A stretch of DNA of 16,996 nucleotides, from contig JASFYT010000016.1 in NCBI GenBank assembly GCA_045047085.1, positions 1-16,996 of the forward strand, given 5' to 3'. Made by a program: the position numbers and the translations under genes. Below the pieces are notes generated by a model. That model saw nothing but the letters and a program-made list of their open reading frames with translations. It was not told the DNA's origin and searched no databases. Shown piece by piece: positions 1 through 6,995 of the stretch; the stretch's first letter is position 1, and each line of letters begins with the position of its first letter. The stretch comes from GCA-2401155 sp045047085. Lineage in GTDB: Bacteria; Pseudomonadota; Alphaproteobacteria; Rhizobiales; Rhizobiaceae.

Positions 1-246
1 AGCGTTCGAAGCCGCGATGGTATTACCGGTGCACGTGAAGACGGCACAATCGGTTTTGCCACCTTGCGCGGCGGTTCGGTAATTGGCGAACACTCAGTGA
101 TCTTTGCCGGTGACGGGGAACGCATTGAACTAAGCCATATTGCTCAGGATCGATCTTTGTTTGCCAAGGGGGCAATCAAGGCTGCCCTTTGGGCCAGAAA
201 TAAACCCCACGGATATTACTCCATGCGCGATGTGCTTGGCATATAA
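1..246 (+). CDS. dapB: 4-hydroxy-tetrahydrodipicolinate reductase, C-terminal part (5' end outside window)
   Basis: DapB makes tetrahydrodipicolinate with NAD(P)H in the cytoplasm, on the diaminopimelate/lysine pathway. The frame is open from base 1 to the TAA at 244-246, so only the last 81 codons are present. The visible part has the family's C-terminal signature: an RSRDGITGAR stretch, then GTIGFATLRGG, then GEHSVIFAGDGERIEL and a closing MRDVLG. These belong to the tetramerisation/substrate-binding domain. The nucleotide-binding Rossmann part and the catalytic His motif lie upstream of the window. gpmA starts 11 bp after the stop, which suggests co-transcription. Nothing looks broken; the truncation is only the window edge. 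Confidence 0.95.
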   Translation, partial: SVRSRDGITGAREDGTIGFATLRGGSVIGEHSVIFAGDGERIELSHIAQDRSLFAKGAIKAALWARNKPHGYYSMRDVLGI

Positions 247-257
247 GGAAACCTAAA

Positions 258-893
258 ATGAGCGGAACACTGGTACTGGTGCGACATGGTCAGAGTGAGT
301 GGAATTTGAAAAATCTGTTCACCGGTTGGCGCGACCCTGATTTAACAGAACTAGGGGTGGAAGAAGCTATTAAGGGTGGTGATTTGCTGGCTAAATATCT
401 GGCTGATCGCGACCTAAAATTCGATATAGCCTTTACCAGCGTGCTTATCCGCGCTCAACGTACCTGCCAGTTTATTCTCGACGGGGTTGGCCAGAGCGAC
501 CTGGAAACCATTGAAGATCAGGCATTGAACGAGCGTAATTACGGCGATCTGGCTGGCCTCAATAAGGATGATGCGCGTAAAAAATGGGGTGAGGAACAGG
601 TTCATATCTGGCGACGTTCCTACGACATTCCGCCACCCGGTGACGATGGCGAAAGCCTGAAGGATACCGGTGCACGCGTGTGGCCCTATTACATGCAGGA
701 AATCCTGCCCCGCGTCATGCGCGGTGAAACGGTGCTGGTAGCAGCCCACGGCAATTCGCTGCGTTCTTTGGTGATGATACTGGACCGGATGACAACCGAG
801 ACCATCCTCGGCCTAAATCTCGCAACTGGTGTTCCTATAGTTTACAAGATGAACGCAGATACGACCGTGGCATCGAAAGAAATTCTGGATTAA
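258..893 (+). CDS. gpmA: 2,3-bisphosphoglycerate-dependent phosphoglycerate mutase
   Basis: This cytosolic enzyme interconverts 3-phosphoglycerate and 2-phosphoglycerate in glycolysis/gluconeogenesis through a phospho-histidine. At 211 residues it has the usual short alphaproteobacterial length. The phosphoacceptor is His10 in LVRHGQSEWN. The family block ERNYG carries Glu92 (the probable acid/base), and the second catalytic histidine is His164 in AHGNSLR. ATG at 258 has an AAGGAAA ribosome binding site about 7 bases upstream. The short gap after dapB suggests a dapB-gpmA operon. An inverted repeat overlaps the stop codon and probably ends the transcript. Cofactor dependence is inferred from the histidine-phosphatase fold, as opposed to the unrelated cofactor-independent GpmI. 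Confidence 0.97.
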   Translation: MSGTLVLVRHGQSEWNLKNLFTGWRDPDLTELGVEEAIKGGDLLAKYLADRDLKFDIAFTSVLIRAQRTCQFILDGVGQSDLETIEDQALNERNYGDLAGLNKDDARKKWGEEQVHIWRRSYDIPPPGDDGESLKDTGARVWPYYMQEILPRVMRGETVLVAAHGNSLRSLVMILDRMTTETILGLNLATGVPIVYKMNADTTVASKEILD

Positions 894-914
894 TTTTTCA
901 TTAATTCCAGAATT
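881..914 (+). terminator. Hairpin overlapping the gpmA stop codon, probable weak terminator
   Basis: AATTCTGGA (881-889) pairs with TCCAGAATT (906-914). TTAA (890-893) can pair with TTAA (901-904), leaving one bulged T at 905 and a short T-rich loop. A T-rich tract follows (913-921). The stem is AU-rich and includes the last codons and stop of gpmA, so it may act as a terminator or a 3'-end stabiliser. Confidence 0.5.
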
Positions 915-924
915 TTACTTCTTT

Positions 925-950
925 CTCTTCACTCCGCCTCTTCACTCTGC
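925..950. repeat. Tandem 13-bp direct repeat
   Basis: CTCTTCACTCCGC (925-937) is followed directly by CTCTTCACTCTGC (938-950), which differs at one base. It lies in the non-coding stretch between gpmA and the first thioesterase gene. No function can be assigned. Confidence 0.6.
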
Positions 951-1035
951 GGGATAGGAATTTGGCAATGGTGTTTGCCACCTTTCAAGAAGCCCCATGA
1001 CAACCGGAGGCGCAATCCTATAGGAACAATATTGG

Positions 1036-1064
1036 TTTACGTTTACGAAAAGGTAAGCTAAGAT
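1036..1064 (+). promoter_or_regulatory. Candidate sigma-70-like promoter before the thioesterase pair
   Basis: TTTACG (1036-1041) is separated by 17 bases from TAAGAT (1059-1064); each hexamer matches consensus at four of six positions. Transcription would start near 1071, practically at the annotated ATG. The site is a weak match found by eye, but it is the best candidate in the 178-bp gap after gpmA. Confidence 0.25.
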
Positions 1065-1071
1065 TATCCTA

Positions 1072-1563
1072 ATGATTCCAGTTCGGGCGACCCACATGAC
1101 CATCGAACATCCGGCCAAAGTTCTTTTCACCAGCCAGCACCCGCTGACATCGGAATTCGATTTGGAATTCATCGGTTGGGAGGATCAGTTATTGACAGTT
1201 ACAGTCACCGCCCCCCAGAGTTTTGCAGTTGCAGAAAACAGTGTTGAGGCCCATACGGGATTTACGACCGTCATTCTTGATACAGTGATGGGGAGCACCG
1301 TTTTTGGCGAAATGGATAAGATACAACCCATCGCTACCATTAAATTGACTACGGACCATATCCGCCCGGCAATGGTCGGTGAGAAAATTGTTTGCACCGC
1401 TCGCTATGACAGCGAGGTGGAAGAGATTGCTTATGTCAGCGCAGAAGTGCGTTCACAAAAAGATAACAGTCTAATTGCTACAGCCCTTGGCACCTTTATG
1501 ATCGGCACGCGCTCCCGGCCATTGGGAGAGGTCGTAGCAGACCCGGCGGGGGAGCCTGTTTGA
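1072..1563 (+). CDS. PaaI-family hotdog-fold thioesterase (first of a pair)
   Basis: The 163-residue product resembles small cytosolic acyl-CoA thioesterases of the PaaI/4HBT hotdog superfamily. The central helix segment AHTGFTTVILDTVMGST matches the family motif in which a His-Gly-Gly turn is followed, nine residues after the His, by the acidic catalytic residue. Here the Asp is kept (LDT) but the turn reads His-Thr-Gly. The acyl substrate cannot be told from sequence. ATG 1072 has only a distant AAGG upstream; an in-frame ATG at 1096 (protein starting MTIEHPAK) is a credible alternative. Its stop overlaps the start of the second thioesterase (TGATG), so the two are almost certainly translationally coupled. 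Family assignment is firm; the exact start and substrate are not. Confidence 0.8.
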   Translation: MIPVRATHMTIEHPAKVLFTSQHPLTSEFDLEFIGWEDQLLTVTVTAPQSFAVAENSVEAHTGFTTVILDTVMGSTVFGEMDKIQPIATIKLTTDHIRPAMVGEKIVCTARYDSEVEEIAYVSAEVRSQKDNSLIATALGTFMIGTRSRPLGEVVADPAGEPV

Positions 1564-1946
1564 TGAAAGACACAACATTGCAAGTGGCAAACTGGCTGAA
1601 TATTAGCGCCAACTCGGAACCTGGCCTTTTTCAACATTGTTTTGCCGATTATCATGTGGGCAATCCCTTCATTCGCTCCCTGCACGGAGGGGTCACTGCG
1701 GCATTAACAGAATATTGTGCGGAACAGGTGGTCATTCAGGAACTTGGGGAGAGCATTCGTTGCAGGTTGACATCCAGCTCGATGAATTATCTGCGAGTGA
1801 CAAAATCAGAAGATGTTTTCGTACGCGCAACGATTACTCGTCTCAGCCGGCGCATGGCATTTGTCGATGTGTTCTGCTGGCAGGACAATGAAGCCAACCC
1901 CGTTACCAAAGGTCAGTGCAATATCCGCATAATTCGGGCGGATTAA
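1563..1946 (+). CDS. PaaI-family hotdog-fold thioesterase (second of a pair)
   Basis: This predicted cytosolic acyl-CoA thioesterase of 127 residues has a single hotdog domain. The active-site segment SLHGGVTAALTEYCAEQ carries an intact His-Gly-Gly turn with Glu nine residues after the His, where PaaI has Asp; the Glu form is common in other 4HBT branches. I chose ATG 1563 because GGAG at 1551-1554 sits 8 bases upstream and the ATG overlaps the preceding TGA. A TTG one codon earlier (1560) is possible but less well placed. Its partner has the Asp form but a changed turn, so the two may form a heteromer or have split substrate preferences; that is inference. Hotdog enzymes place active sites at dimer interfaces. 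No CoA pathway gene adjoins to identify the substrate. Confidence 0.82.
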   Translation: MKDTTLQVANWLNISANSEPGLFQHCFADYHVGNPFIRSLHGGVTAALTEYCAEQVVIQELGESIRCRLTSSSMNYLRVTKSEDVFVRATITRLSRRMAFVDVFCWQDNEANPVTKGQCNIRIIRAD

Positions 1947-2074
1947 GTTAAGGTACGCACAGGAAGAACATCTCTCTTCAACTTTTCGACAGGTACTGGT
2001 AAATTCTGTAGATGCCGCTAGGGTAACACTTCGGTGGCTATGTCATTTTATGTCGGTATTCGAGGAGTTTTTTC

Positions 2075-3415
2075 GTGAGTTTCCCAAAAAAATTTGCTAA
2101 ATACTTCGCACTATTTTCCCTTTTGATCATCGCAGGCCTAATCCCCCAAAAAGCCCATTCAGCTAATGTGAAGGCTTTGATAAGGGGAGATGCCATTAAG
2201 TGGAACGGGACAGTTATTGATGTTTCGGTTCTAAAAAAATTCTATAAATCCAAACGCTACAAAGGCATATGGACAGGAAAGCAGGGGCTGAACAAAAATG
2301 GCCAAAAACTAATTGTCGCTTTGCAAAATGCCGGTAGCGACGGCCTCGACAGGGGCGACTATCTCTCCGGTCTGCCCAATAATTTGAATAAGCTTAAGGG
2401 CAATGATCTGGCCGCTGTCGAACTTCTTCTTTCGCAAAGTTTCTACCGTTTCTCCCGTGATCTTTTTACCGGGCGCACAACGCCAGCGGTGTCCGAACCC
2501 GATATCATTATTTCACGCAAAAAAATCGAACGTAAAGCGCTGTTGAAACTGGCTGCAAGCAAGGGGCCGGATAAGGCCATCAACCAATTGCGCCCCAAAC
2601 ACAAACAATACGGACAATTGCGACAATTGCTTGCCAAGACAAAGAACAAAGCCCAAAGGCGCAAAATCATCATCAATATGGAGCGCTGGCGCTGGCTTCC
2701 AAGTTCGCTTGGAAAATCTCACGTGCTGGTTAATCAGGCAGCGTTTACCGTACAAATGCATAAAAATGGCAAATTGGTGGATACGCGCCGTGTCATCATT
2801 GGCAAGCCATTCCATAAAACACCCATGTTTTCCCATAAAATCAGCTCGGCTGTATTCAACCCCACGTGGACCGTGCCTCGCAGTATTGCGGGAAATGAAA
2901 TCCTGCCAAAACTTCGTAAGAATCCAAATTATCTGGCTGGTCGAAATTTTAAAATCCACACCAGCTGGAAAAAAGATGCACCGGCAATGAACGCAAATTC
3001 AATTGATTGGCAATCAGTGCGGGCAAAGAACTTCCCTTACCGCATTGTCCAGCAACCGGGTGAAAAAAATGCTCTAGGCTATGTGAAATTCCTATTTCCC
3101 AACAAGTTCAAGGTCTATATGCACGATACGCCTTCAAGAAAACTGTTTTCCCAGCAGAGCCGCGCCTTTTCTCACGGATGTATCCGTGTTGAAAAACCGC
3201 TGGAATTTGCTAAAATATTGCTTGGGATGAAATCTTCCAAAATCAATTCCCTGCTTAAAACCGGAAAAACGCATAAGGTCAAAATCAGGAAACCGATACC
3301 GGTACATTTAACCTATTTTACCGTTTGGTTCGACGCTAAGGGTAAGGCAAGTTTCCATAAGGATATCTATAAACGAGACGTGCTTGTTGGTAATATTTTG
3401 TTTGGCAGGGCGTAG
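2075..3415 (+). CDS. L,D-transpeptidase (YkuD catalytic domain, YcbB/LdtD-like), secreted
   Basis: This predicted periplasmic enzyme forms 3-3 crosslinks between diaminopimelate residues of peptidoglycan. Residues 1-30 form a signal peptide (basic MSFPKKFAKYF, hydrophobic core, cleavage near AHSA). A YcbB-type scaffold covers about 35-200. The NMERWRWLP block introduces the catalytic half, which begins with VNQAAFTVQMH and ends in SHGCIRVEKP, with His367 and catalytic Cys369. YcbB of E. coli is 615 residues long and carries a peptidoglycan-binding domain; at 446 residues this protein has no room for it, only a short lysine/arginine-rich link. It is strongly basic throughout, as suits wall binding. 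The start is GTG at 2075 with GAGGAG about 8 bases upstream. nth follows after 6 bp. L,D-transpeptidases are prominent in polar-growing Rhizobiales, which fits the placement. Confidence 0.9.
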   Translation: MSFPKKFAKYFALFSLLIIAGLIPQKAHSANVKALIRGDAIKWNGTVIDVSVLKKFYKSKRYKGIWTGKQGLNKNGQKLIVALQNAGSDGLDRGDYLSGLPNNLNKLKGNDLAAVELLLSQSFYRFSRDLFTGRTTPAVSEPDIIISRKKIERKALLKLAASKGPDKAINQLRPKHKQYGQLRQLLAKTKNKAQRRKIIINMERWRWLPSSLGKSHVLVNQAAFTVQMHKNGKLVDTRRVIIGKPFHKTPMFSHKISSAVFNPTWTVPRSIAGNEILPKLRKNPNYLAGRNFKIHTSWKKDAPAMNANSIDWQSVRAKNFPYRIVQQPGEKNALGYVKFLFPNKFKVYMHDTPSRKLFSQQSRAFSHGCIRVEKPLEFAKILLGMKSSKINSLLKTGKTHKVKIRKPIPVHLTYFTVWFDAKGKASFHKDIYKRDVLVGNILFGRA

Positions 3416-3421
3416 AATAAA

Positions 3422-4111
3422 TTGGCAAAACCAAAAAAGAAACTTCCTCGTTCGCGTTACAACCGGGAGGAGATATCGGAGATTTTTTCCAGATTTCATC
3501 AACAAAACCCGGAACCGAAGGGCGAGCTTGAGCATACAAATCCGTTCACTCTTGTGGTTGCTGTTGCCCTTTCAGCACAAGCTACCGATATCGGAGTGAA
3601 CAAAGCCACGCGCGCGTTGTTTGCTGTAGCTGACACGCCGGAAAAAATGCTTGGACTGGGTGAAGAACGGGTGCGCGACTTCATCAAAACCATCGGACTT
3701 TTTCGCAATAAGGCGAAGAACGTAATCGCGCTCTCCAGAATGCTGATAGATGATTTTGACAGCACCGTGCCACACACCCGTGATGAGCTGATCAAGCTAC
3801 CAGGGGTCGGGCGAAAAACCGCCAATGTTGTGCTTTCAATGGCATTTGGCGAAGCCACCATGGCAGTGGATACCCATATCCTTCGCATTGGCACGCGGAT
3901 GGGCCTTGCGCCTGCAAAAACACCTGATGATGTGGAAACCATTTTGATGCGGATTATTCCGGAGGAATATCTGTTTCACGCCCATCACTGGCTGATATTG
4001 CACGGACGATATACCTGCGTTGCACGCTCGCCGAAATGCGAAATTTGCATCATTGCCGATCTCTGCAAATCAAAAGAAAAAACCTGCGATGTTGGGTATC
4101 CAATCGGTTAG
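3422..4111 (+). CDS. nth: Endonuclease III (DNA glycosylase/AP lyase)
   Basis: This base-excision repair enzyme removes oxidised pyrimidines and cleaves at the resulting abasic site. The helix-hairpin-helix LPGVGRKTA (126-134) carries the catalytic Lys132, and the catalytic Asp150 lies in AVDTHILRI. The [4Fe-4S] cluster ligands are Cys199, Cys206, Cys209 and Cys215, matching the C-X6-C-X2-C-X5-C rule exactly. At 229 residues it is slightly longer than E. coli Nth (211) because of a basic N-terminal extension (MAKPKKKLPRSR). The start is TTG at 3422, with a GCAGGG sequence about 11 bases upstream; no in-frame ATG lies before the conserved core. It is 6 bp downstream of the L,D-transpeptidase gene and probably co-transcribed with it. 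The gene is intact. Confidence 0.96.
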   Translation: MAKPKKKLPRSRYNREEISEIFSRFHQQNPEPKGELEHTNPFTLVVAVALSAQATDIGVNKATRALFAVADTPEKMLGLGEERVRDFIKTIGLFRNKAKNVIALSRMLIDDFDSTVPHTRDELIKLPGVGRKTANVVLSMAFGEATMAVDTHILRIGTRMGLAPAKTPDDVETILMRIIPEEYLFHAHHWLILHGRYTCVARSPKCEICIIADLCKSKEKTCDVGYPIG

Positions 4112-4129
4112 TTTGCTCTCACGGCATAT

Positions 4130-4145
4130 CCAAGCTTGCGCTTGG
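4130..4145. terminator. Perfect 6-bp hairpin downstream of nth
   Basis: CCAAGC (4130-4135) pairs perfectly with GCTTGG (4140-4145) around a TTGC loop, 19 bases after the nth stop. There is no T tract. Together with the GC-rich repeat that follows, it may end both converging transcripts. Confidence 0.45.
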
Positions 4146-4157
4146 GCCTGCGAGGCG

Positions 4158-4203
4158 CGGCGCATTAGCGCCGGTCGCTCTTCGCTCCCGCCTTCGGCGT
4201 GGT
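4158..4203. repeat. GC-rich intergenic palindromic repeat, copy 1
   Basis: This element lies between the converging nth and EI24 genes. It contains a perfect stem CGGCGC-ATTA-GCGCCG (4158-4173), the block GCTCTTCGCT (4177-4186) in an imperfect second stem, and CGCC-TTC-GGCG (4189-4199). A clearly related sequence occurs after the binding-protein gene at 16916-16960, with the same order of blocks (CGGCGCA, TAGC, CCGG, CTCTTCGCT, CCC, CGG). Two copies both sited just after stop codons suggest a REP/RIME-like family that may also stabilise or end transcripts. That role is inference. Confidence 0.65.
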
Positions 4204-4235
4204 GGATACGGGTGGGATAGTGCAAGGAAAACGGC

Positions 4236-4913
4236 CTAAACCGATTTATGTAGATGCACCATCATTGTAGCAGCGAAGATCGGCGTTAGCAGGTTCAGGA
4301 TGGGAATCGCCATGAAACCGGCAATTACCATGCCGGCCATAAATATGGTGGTTGAGTTTGCTGCCCGTAGCTCTCGAACTTCTTTTTCTGAGCGAAAACG
4401 CATGGCAGCGAAGGTGAAATATTCGCGGCCCAGCAAATAACCATTGACCAGAAAAAATACAGCAAAATTTACACCCGGTATCAAAACCAGCATCAGAGCA
4501 AAGAGGTTTGCGCCAATGATCACAGCGGTAAACTTTAATGCCAGCCAAATCGCCTCACCAATGGGGACAGGCTTGCCGGGTTCATCTTGCGGGTAGGCGT
4601 TTTCCTCCACGTGTTCAGCCACGTCATCGAGAAACAGACCTGCAAAAATCGCCGTTACCGGCGCTAAAAGAAATCCTGCTCCAATCAACAAGCCAACGCC
4701 CATAATCCAGACAATGGCGGTTAAAACCCATGGCCATTCACCAAGTATGGGAGCAACAAAAACCGTGATTGCGCTGTTCAGCAGAAGCCAGCAAGCAATG
4801 GCCAATAAAAGCGTAAGGCCCAATGATTTCCACATTATCGGGCGAAATTTCGGGGCGAATATCTGACTTGCTGCAAGCCTTGCTGCCTGAATGATCACGA
4901 AATACTGCCCCAA
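4236..4913 (-). CDS. EI24/CysZ-family integral membrane protein
   Basis: This 225-residue protein has four or more hydrophobic segments (about 28-50, 60-90, 122-148, 190-215). Its FAPKFRPIMWKSLGLTLLL N-terminus and VNGYLLGREYFTFAAMR centre are typical of the EI24/CysZ family. CysZ of enterobacteria imports sulfate. Bacterial EI24-domain proteins outside that group are often named sulfate transporters without direct proof, so I call the family and not the substrate. No cysteine-synthesis gene is nearby. The frame opens at TTG 4913; GTG at 4898 (protein starting near residue 6) is an alternative with GGGG about 9 bases upstream and fits usual family N-termini at least as well. It lies 53 bp downstream of the MFS permease gene on the same strand. 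Confidence 0.78.
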   Translation of the reverse strand: MGQYFVIIQAARLAASQIFAPKFRPIMWKSLGLTLLLAIACWLLLNSAITVFVAPILGEWPWVLTAIVWIMGVGLLIGAGFLLAPVTAIFAGLFLDDVAEHVEENAYPQDEPGKPVPIGEAIWLALKFTAVIIGANLFALMLVLIPGVNFAVFFLVNGYLLGREYFTFAAMRFRSEKEVRELRAANSTTIFMAGMVIAGFMAIPILNLLTPIFAATMMVHLHKSV

Positions 4914-4966
4914 ACTGTTTCAACTGCCTACCAGATAGGAAGCATGTGTGACAGATGCAATAGGGT

Positions 4967-6442
4967 TTAAGCCTTATTACCCTGGACACGGGTTAACAGG
5001 AAAATACCGATGATAAAGAGGACAATTATTGGCGTTATTCCTAAGCGGTTGCTGCCGCTGATAGCCGTTACCCAGGCAACGGCGAAGGGAGCGATAAAGG
5101 CGGTAGCTTTACCTGACAGGGCGAACAGGCCGAACGCTTCGGTAATTTTCTCGCGAGGCACCTGATCAACCAGCAAGGTTCGCGATGAAGCCTGTAAAGC
5201 ACCTCCTGCCGCGCCAATGATGGCTCCACAGATATAGAAAATAATGTCTGGAAGCAGTGATGATTGCCCAGCGGTCACAATTTGAACGAACATTACCTGG
5301 GTACGCGAGGTTGACACAATCGTAACGCAGGCGAGCGTCAGAATTACAATCGTCCACAAGACTACCGGACGCGGGCCCCATTTTTGGTCAACGCGTCCGC
5401 CGATACCTGCGCCAAACGCACCAGAAATATTGGCAATGATGCCAAAAATTCCAATTTCAATGATCGACCAACCTAATACTCTTGCCGCATAAATGCCGCC
5501 GAAGGTGTAAAGCCCGTTTAGCGCATCACGGTAGAACATGCTTGAAAGCAGGAAATTGAAATAGCTTTCTCTTTGGGGCAGGCTCCTCAGGGTAGAAAAA
5601 AGTTCGGACAGGCCCTTTCTGATCGCGCCTTTAACAGCAACGTTTTTTTGTATGTCCGGCGTATACATAAACATCGGGATCAAAAAGACGATAAACCAAA
5701 CGGCTGTGAAGGGCCCAGCAAATCTGTCACCTTCGCGCAGAGCGGTATCAAATCCGAAAAGTGGTGCGATGCCTAATAAGGTCTTGCCACTTTCAGGATT
5801 GCTGGCGAAAAAGCCCAAAATGATCACCAGTGTCAGCAGGCCACCCACATAGCCCAAGCCCCATGCGGAACCAGACAGTTTGCCCAGTTCTGAGCGCGGC
5901 ACCAAATCAGGCATCATGGCATTATTGAAAACTGTAGCGAATTCAAAACCAATCAGGGTGATGATGACTGCAAAAACGATGAAACCCAGATTTTCAAGAC
6001 CGGGAACAGCATACCAAAGAGACCAGCAGCCAAAAGTCCCGATGAGGCCAAAGACCCCGATCCAAGGTTTTCGCGGGCCTGTGGCATCAGCAATTGCACC
6101 AAGTATCGGAGCGCTAAAGGCAATCAACACGCCACCAACACCAATAGCCAACCCCCAAATTATCTGCCCGCCAGCACCTGCATCGGCATTGGTTGGGTCA
6201 AACATAAAGCCAAGACCGACTAAATTTAAAAATGCAGCAGCAGACTGATTGGTCACGACTGACGCAGCAAAATAAGGGGCGAAAACGAATGTGATGATGA
6301 GCGTATGGAACGGTTGGGCAGCCCAGTCAAACAGCATCCAGCTCCAAATGCCCTTCTTGTTGGAATAGGACATTGGATTTTCGGCTGGATCATTGGCTGG
6401 ATCATTGGCCGCTGATTCAGATACCGGAATTGAACCTGCCAT
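4967..6442 (-). CDS. MFS permease, UMF1/Atg22-like family
   Basis: This predicted inner-membrane major facilitator of 491 residues has about 12 hydrophobic helices. The opening GIWSWMLFDWAAQPFHTLI, the loop DATGPRKPWIG after the second or third helix, FNNAMMPDLVPRSELGKLSG, and the late TLLVDQVPREKITEAFGLF are typical of the Atg22-like (UMF1) branch found in many alphaproteobacteria. Substrates of bacterial members are mostly unknown; yeast Atg22 exports vacuolar amino acids. ATG 6442 is preceded by a strong GGGAGGG about 11 bases away; an in-frame ATG at 6373 would drop a hydrophilic N-terminal tail of 23 residues. That tail contains a perfect 12-bp tandem duplication (NDPANDPA). No partner gene points to a substrate. 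Confidence 0.85.
   Translation of the reverse strand: MAGSIPVSESAANDPANDPAENPMSYSNKKGIWSWMLFDWAAQPFHTLIITFVFAPYFAASVVTNQSAAAFLNLVGLGFMFDPTNADAGAGGQIIWGLAIGVGGVLIAFSAPILGAIADATGPRKPWIGVFGLIGTFGCWSLWYAVPGLENLGFIVFAVIITLIGFEFATVFNNAMMPDLVPRSELGKLSGSAWGLGYVGGLLTLVIILGFFASNPESGKTLLGIAPLFGFDTALREGDRFAGPFTAVWFIVFLIPMFMYTPDIQKNVAVKGAIRKGLSELFSTLRSLPQRESYFNFLLSSMFYRDALNGLYTFGGIYAARVLGWSIIEIGIFGIIANISGAFGAGIGGRVDQKWGPRPVVLWTIVILTLACVTIVSTSRTQVMFVQIVTAGQSSLLPDIIFYICGAIIGAAGGALQASSRTLLVDQVPREKITEAFGLFALSGKATAFIAPFAVAWVTAISGSNRLGITPIIVLFIIGIFLLTRVQGNKA
6383..6406. repeat. Perfect 12-bp tandem duplication inside the MFS gene
   Basis: GGCTGGATCATT occurs twice in direct succession (6383-6394, 6395-6406). 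On the coding (-) strand it adds four residues (AspProAlaAsn) in frame to the hydrophilic tail before the first membrane helix. Copy-number change would not alter the frame. Confidence 0.85.
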
Positions 6443-6737
6443 TTAGCAAAGACCCTCCCGCCCATTAAAATTAGTTAAAATTTACTATTTAGCTTATGAT
6501 TATTAGAACTAGAATCGCTACTCTAGAGCGACACGCTAACAGCTTCTGTAACCAGCGCAAACCGTTAAATTTCGTCCCCACGTCTCCCCGCAACCGTTGA
6601 AATATGGCACCCACAGTCTATCATCAAGAGTGACTGACCTTTTCTTATGTCATGTAATCAATCGCAATATTGCATCCCCCCAATCTGATACTATTGAGAT
6701 AATTAGAAATTTTTTCTGGTTTTTTTCTTAAAGAATA

Positions 6738-6764
6738 ACTTTCATAGCCCTTAATATGGAAAGT
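6738..6764. repeat. Imperfect hairpin in the AT-rich gap
   Basis: ACTTTCATA (6738-6746) pairs with TATGGAAAGT (6755-6764) with a single bulged base, around an 8-base loop (GCCCTTAA). It is preceded by a T-rich stretch and followed by TTCTTTC. It could be an RNA hairpin or a protein-binding site. It lies about 270 bases before the next + strand gene. Confidence 0.4.
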
Positions 6765-6966
6765 TCTTTCAGTTTTACTTATTAGATCTCTGTATCTGGC
6801 TGATTTTTGTGAAATTTTCCCAATGGAATTGAGGTTTTATACTCCCTTATTTGATAAAATTGAAAAATGTAACAACGTAAAATTGTTGTGTGGTTCTTGC
6901 GCGGAAAAATAACTCACCTGGTTGAGTGAGATATCATAGCTCCGAAGTTGCATAAATTGGGCATGA

Positions 6967-6995
6967 TTGCATTGTTGAGAATCATGAGGTTAAAT
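6967..6995 (+). promoter_or_regulatory. Candidate promoter for the small membrane protein / pyridoxal kinase genes
   Basis: TTGCAT (6967-6972) is followed after 17 bases by TTAAAT (6990-6995). Start of transcription near 7002 would give a leader of about 30 bases before ATG 7033. The -10 is a fair match and the -35 a poor one; it was found by eye. Confidence 0.28.

Noticed and set aside
1560..1562. TTG start for the second thioesterase
   Set aside because: The adjacent ATG at 1563 is better spaced from GGAG and gives the usual TGATG overlap.
1986..2014. Promoter-like TCGACA followed by TAGATG before the L,D-transpeptidase gene
   Set aside because: The -35 is good but the -10 matches at only three positions; too weak to annotate.
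5880..6248. A 122-residue + strand frame opposite the MFS gene
   Set aside because: It is fully antisense to a well-supported permease and its proline/lysine-rich, low-complexity product is typical of a shadow frame.
6823..6912. A 29-codon + strand ORF in the AT-rich gap with a CGSC pair of cysteines
   Set aside because: No ribosome binding site, very short, in AT-rich DNA where such ORFs arise by chance; no independent support.
6912..6927. Short inverted repeat ACTCA/TGAGT as a terminator or operator
   Set aside because: A 5-bp AT-rich arm is expected by chance in a gap of this size, and there is no adjacent T tract.
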